In this document: in pieces, positions 51,096 through 52,862 of the stretch
Layout: each line of letters opens with the position of its first letter
Numbering within the stretch: the stretch's first letter is position 1
Origin: Thermoplasmatota archaeon
GTDB taxonomy: Archaea; Thermoplasmatota; Thermoplasmata; Lutacidiplasmatales; JAMCUS01
Length of the DNA stretch: 52,862 bases
Direction of reading: 5' to 3'
NCBI GenBank assembly: GCA_023379385.1
Contig: JAMCUS010000007.1
Span: 1-52,862, forward strand
Translations under genes and position numbers: made by a program
Notes under the pieces: generated by a model
What the model saw: only the letters and a program-made list of their open reading frames with translations
Databases searched by the model: none
What the model was told of the DNA's origin: nothing

Positions 51096-52457
51096 ATGAA
51101 CAAAAAAAAAGTTATAATAATGGGTGCAGCAGGCAGGGACTTCCATGACTTCAATACCTATTTCAGAGATAACGATGAATACGAGGTAGTGGGTTTTACG
51201 GCGACACAGATTCCAAATATAGCAGGGAGATTATATCCTCCTGCACTTTCTGGTAAGCTGTATCCAAGCGGTATAAAAATATATACAGAGAAGGAGCTTC
51301 CGGAACTCATTGATAAATTCAATATAGACGAAGTTGTTTTTTCCTACAGCGATGTGCCACACGAATACGTTATGCATAAAGCATCCATAGCACTGGCTAA
51401 CGGCGCTGGATTCTCCTTCATACCTCCCAAGGTTACCATGTTAAAGTCCAGAGTACCGGTTATAGCTGTATGTGCGGTACGAACAGGATGCGGAAAGAGT
51501 CAGACGACGAGAGCAGTCTCAAAAATACTTAAGGGCATGGGAAAGAGGGTTGTCGTTATAAGGCATCCGATGCCATATGGAAATCTGTCAGAGCAGATCG
51601 TGGAGCGATTTGAAACCTATGCAGATCTGGATAAGTACAGATGCACCATAGAGGAACGTGAAGAGTTTGAGCCGCATCTGGACAATAACGTCATCGTATA
51701 CGCAGGCGTGGATTATCAGAAGATTCTGGAGTCTGCAGAAAAGGAGGCTGATATAATCTTATGGGATGGAGGCAACAACGACATACCTTTTTTCAAGCCG
51801 GATCTGCACATAGTGGTTACGGATCCACTCAGGGCAGGCCATGAAATTTCCTATCATCCAGGAGAGGCGAATATGAGAATGGCGGATATCATAATTATAA
51901 ACAAGGTAGACAGTGCCACCAGAAAGGATATAGAGACGATCAGGCATAACGTCAAAGAGGCAAATCCAGATGCGATCATAATAGAGGCAAGATCTCCCGT
52001 AACGGTATCAGGCAGCGAGCAGATAAAGAACAAACGTGTTATTGTTATAGAGGACGGCCCTACCCTGACTCACGGAGGCATGAGCACGGGAGCCGGTATA
52101 ATTGCGACAAAGCAGTACGGTGCCCTGCAGATAATGGATCCAGTACCGTTCAGCGTTGGAACCATATCGGAGGTCTACAGGAAATACCCCCACCTGATAA
52201 ATACAGGCATCTTGCCTGCAATGGGGTACAGCCAGTCGCAGATGAATGAACTCCAGGAGACGATCAATAAAATGGATGCTGACCTTGTTATATCAGGCAC
52301 GCCTATAGATATAACCAGAGTGATAAAGGTGAACAAGCCAGTCCTGAGAGTACGGTACGAACTTGATAACGACACGGTATCCACACTGAAGAACTATTTG
52401 GTCAATAACCTCTTAAATGTAACGGGTAAGTCAACTGCAATGCATCAGGGAATCTGA
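51096..52457 (+). CDS. Cyclic 2,3-diphosphoglycerate synthetase-family P-loop protein
   Basis: A 453-residue protein of the family annotated as cyclic 2,3-diphosphoglycerate synthetase or predicted GTPase (COG2403). The N-terminal part has MGAAGRDFHDFNTYFRD and GFTATQIPNIAGRLYPP. The P-loop VRTGCGKSQTTR lies near residue 128. Further conserved pieces are LWDGGNNDIPFFKPDLHIVV (Walker B region) and INKVDSA. The true cDPG synthetase makes a thermoprotectant phosphate compound in Methanothermus-type archaea; in Thermoplasmatales the activity is unproven, and a nucleotide-dependent kinase/synthetase is a safer description. ATG 51096 is chosen over GTG 51087 because AGGTGA lies 5 nt upstream. Confidence 0.82.
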   Translation: MNKKKVIIMGAAGRDFHDFNTYFRDNDEYEVVGFTATQIPNIAGRLYPPALSGKLYPSGIKIYTEKELPELIDKFNIDEVVFSYSDVPHEYVMHKASIALANGAGFSFIPPKVTMLKSRVPVIAVCAVRTGCGKSQTTRAVSKILKGMGKRVVVIRHPMPYGNLSEQIVERFETYADLDKYRCTIEEREEFEPHLDNNVIVYAGVDYQKILESAEKEADIILWDGGNNDIPFFKPDLHIVVTDPLRAGHEISYHPGEANMRMADIIIINKVDSATRKDIETIRHNVKEANPDAIIIEARSPVTVSGSEQIKNKRVIVIEDGPTLTHGGMSTGAGIIATKQYGALQIMDPVPFSVGTISEVYRKYPHLINTGILPAMGYSQSQMNELQETINKMDADLVISGTPIDITRVIKVNKPVLRVRYELDNDTVSTLKNYLVNNLLNVTGKSTAMHQGI

Positions 52458-52590
52458 GTAAACCCTGACCAGGATCAGGTTAACGTGGTTGTTACAGTAA
52501 GTAAAACTGGTAACCATATAAATCATTAATGATATATATTAATAAATGATATATATATTAATAATGAAAGCTAAAGAAGAGAGGTAGGTT

Positions 52591-52862
52591 ATGAAAGTGA
52601 TAAGGACTGAACAGATATACATTAAAAAGGATGAAACTATTTCACATATGTGTCATCTTTCTAAAAATCTCTACAATCAGGTTAATTACATTCTATTGAA
52701 TCAGTTCTTAAAGCATGAAAAACTAAGCGGATATACTGTTCTTGCTAAACAATTCTCAATTCCTTCTGATAATGAGGAGTATAATAATTATCAGAAACTA
52801 CCTGCACAGACAGCACAGTGGACTATTAAAAAATTAATACAATCATGGAACCCGTTCTTTAA
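52591..52862 (+). CDS. tnpB: TnpB-family protein of a second subfamily, N-terminal part cut by the window edge
   Basis: ATG 52591 behind a GAGGTAGG SD opens a frame that runs off the window. It reads KVIRTEQIYIKKDETISHMC, then HLSKNLYNQVNYILLNQF and YQKLPAQTAQWTIKKL with SWNPFF, the N-terminal pattern of archaeal OrfB/TnpB proteins. It differs from the other TnpB copies in this window (no RLYPNKK start), so it belongs to another element group. The preceding AT-rich direct repeats (ATGATATATATTAATAA type, 52530-52562) and a possible hairpin (GTTAC/GTAAC) may be its left end. Intactness cannot be judged. Confidence 0.75.
   Translation, partial: MKVIRTEQIYIKKDETISHMCHLSKNLYNQVNYILLNQFLKHEKLSGYTVLAKQFSIPSDNEEYNNYQKLPAQTAQWTIKKLIQSWNPFF

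Overview
The window looks like a chromosomal segment of a Thermoplasmatales-type thermoacidophilic archaeon; the genus is not resolved. The evidence is archaeal housekeeping genes (Alba, prefoldin beta, an ATP-dependent DNA ligase), genes for the non-phosphorylative Entner-Doudoroff pathway that resemble Thermoplasma/Picrophilus enzymes, a surface protein built of TFTESGLPxGTxW-type repeats, a BHB-type intron in a tRNA-Ser, and many leaderless genes with a TATA box about 27 nt before the start codon. The DNA is AT-rich apart from one clearly GC-richer insertion sequence near 47.5-49.5 kb.

Layout. 0-6.6 kb: the edge of a TnpB gene; a divergent PadR regulator and ABC-2 exporter pair sharing an operator region; a Gfo/Idh dehydrogenase, YtcJ-like amidohydrolase and MFS carrier. 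6.7-11 kb: a repeat-rich surface protein with a long charged cytoplasmic tail, and a DUF4143-type AAA ATPase preceded by direct repeats. 11-18 kb: sugar catabolism (aldo/keto reductase, KDG aldolase, glucose dehydrogenase, a cyclase-family hydrolase, gluconate dehydratase, GH15 glucosidase). 18-24 kb: a lineage-specific protein, intron-bearing tRNA-Ser, a tiny ORF, and an antiquitin-like aldehyde dehydrogenase flanked on both sides by TnpB elements whose right ends face into it; a 127-bp MITE-like insert lies inside one of these elements; then an acylphosphatase/coiled-coil gene split by a homopolymer frameshift. 24-32 kb (minus strand): DNA ligase, ribulose-phosphate epimerase and a highly derived Opp/Dpp-like transporter. 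32-44 kb: a full-length but apparently nuclease-dead TnpB, a STAND-like ATPase with TPRs, a DoxX-like protein, prefoldin beta, an MTA/SAH-type deaminase, Alba, peroxiredoxin, glycerol kinase and a second large surface protein. 44-53 kb: an IS1634-like element, an M20 peptidase, a GC-rich two-ORF MULE-like IS behind a 22-bp perfect palindrome, a glycosyltransferase, a cyclic-2,3-diphosphoglycerate-synthetase-family protein, and the start of another TnpB.

How the genes work together. GH15 would release glucose, glucose dehydrogenase makes gluconolactone, gluconate dehydratase makes KDG and KDG aldolase splits it to pyruvate and glyceraldehyde; the cyclase-family hydrolase between the dehydrogenase and the dehydratase is a candidate for the lactone-opening step. 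The most unusual system is the transporter at 26.4-31.8 kb. Its permease carries a roughly 460-residue beta-propeller-like insertion after TM1. Its fused double ATPase has lost both signature motifs, both H-loop histidines and the second Walker A. No binding-protein gene is seen beside it. It may be a non-canonical sensor/transporter. The second notable item is the catalytically altered TnpB at 31.9-33.1 kb, kept as an open 404-codon frame.
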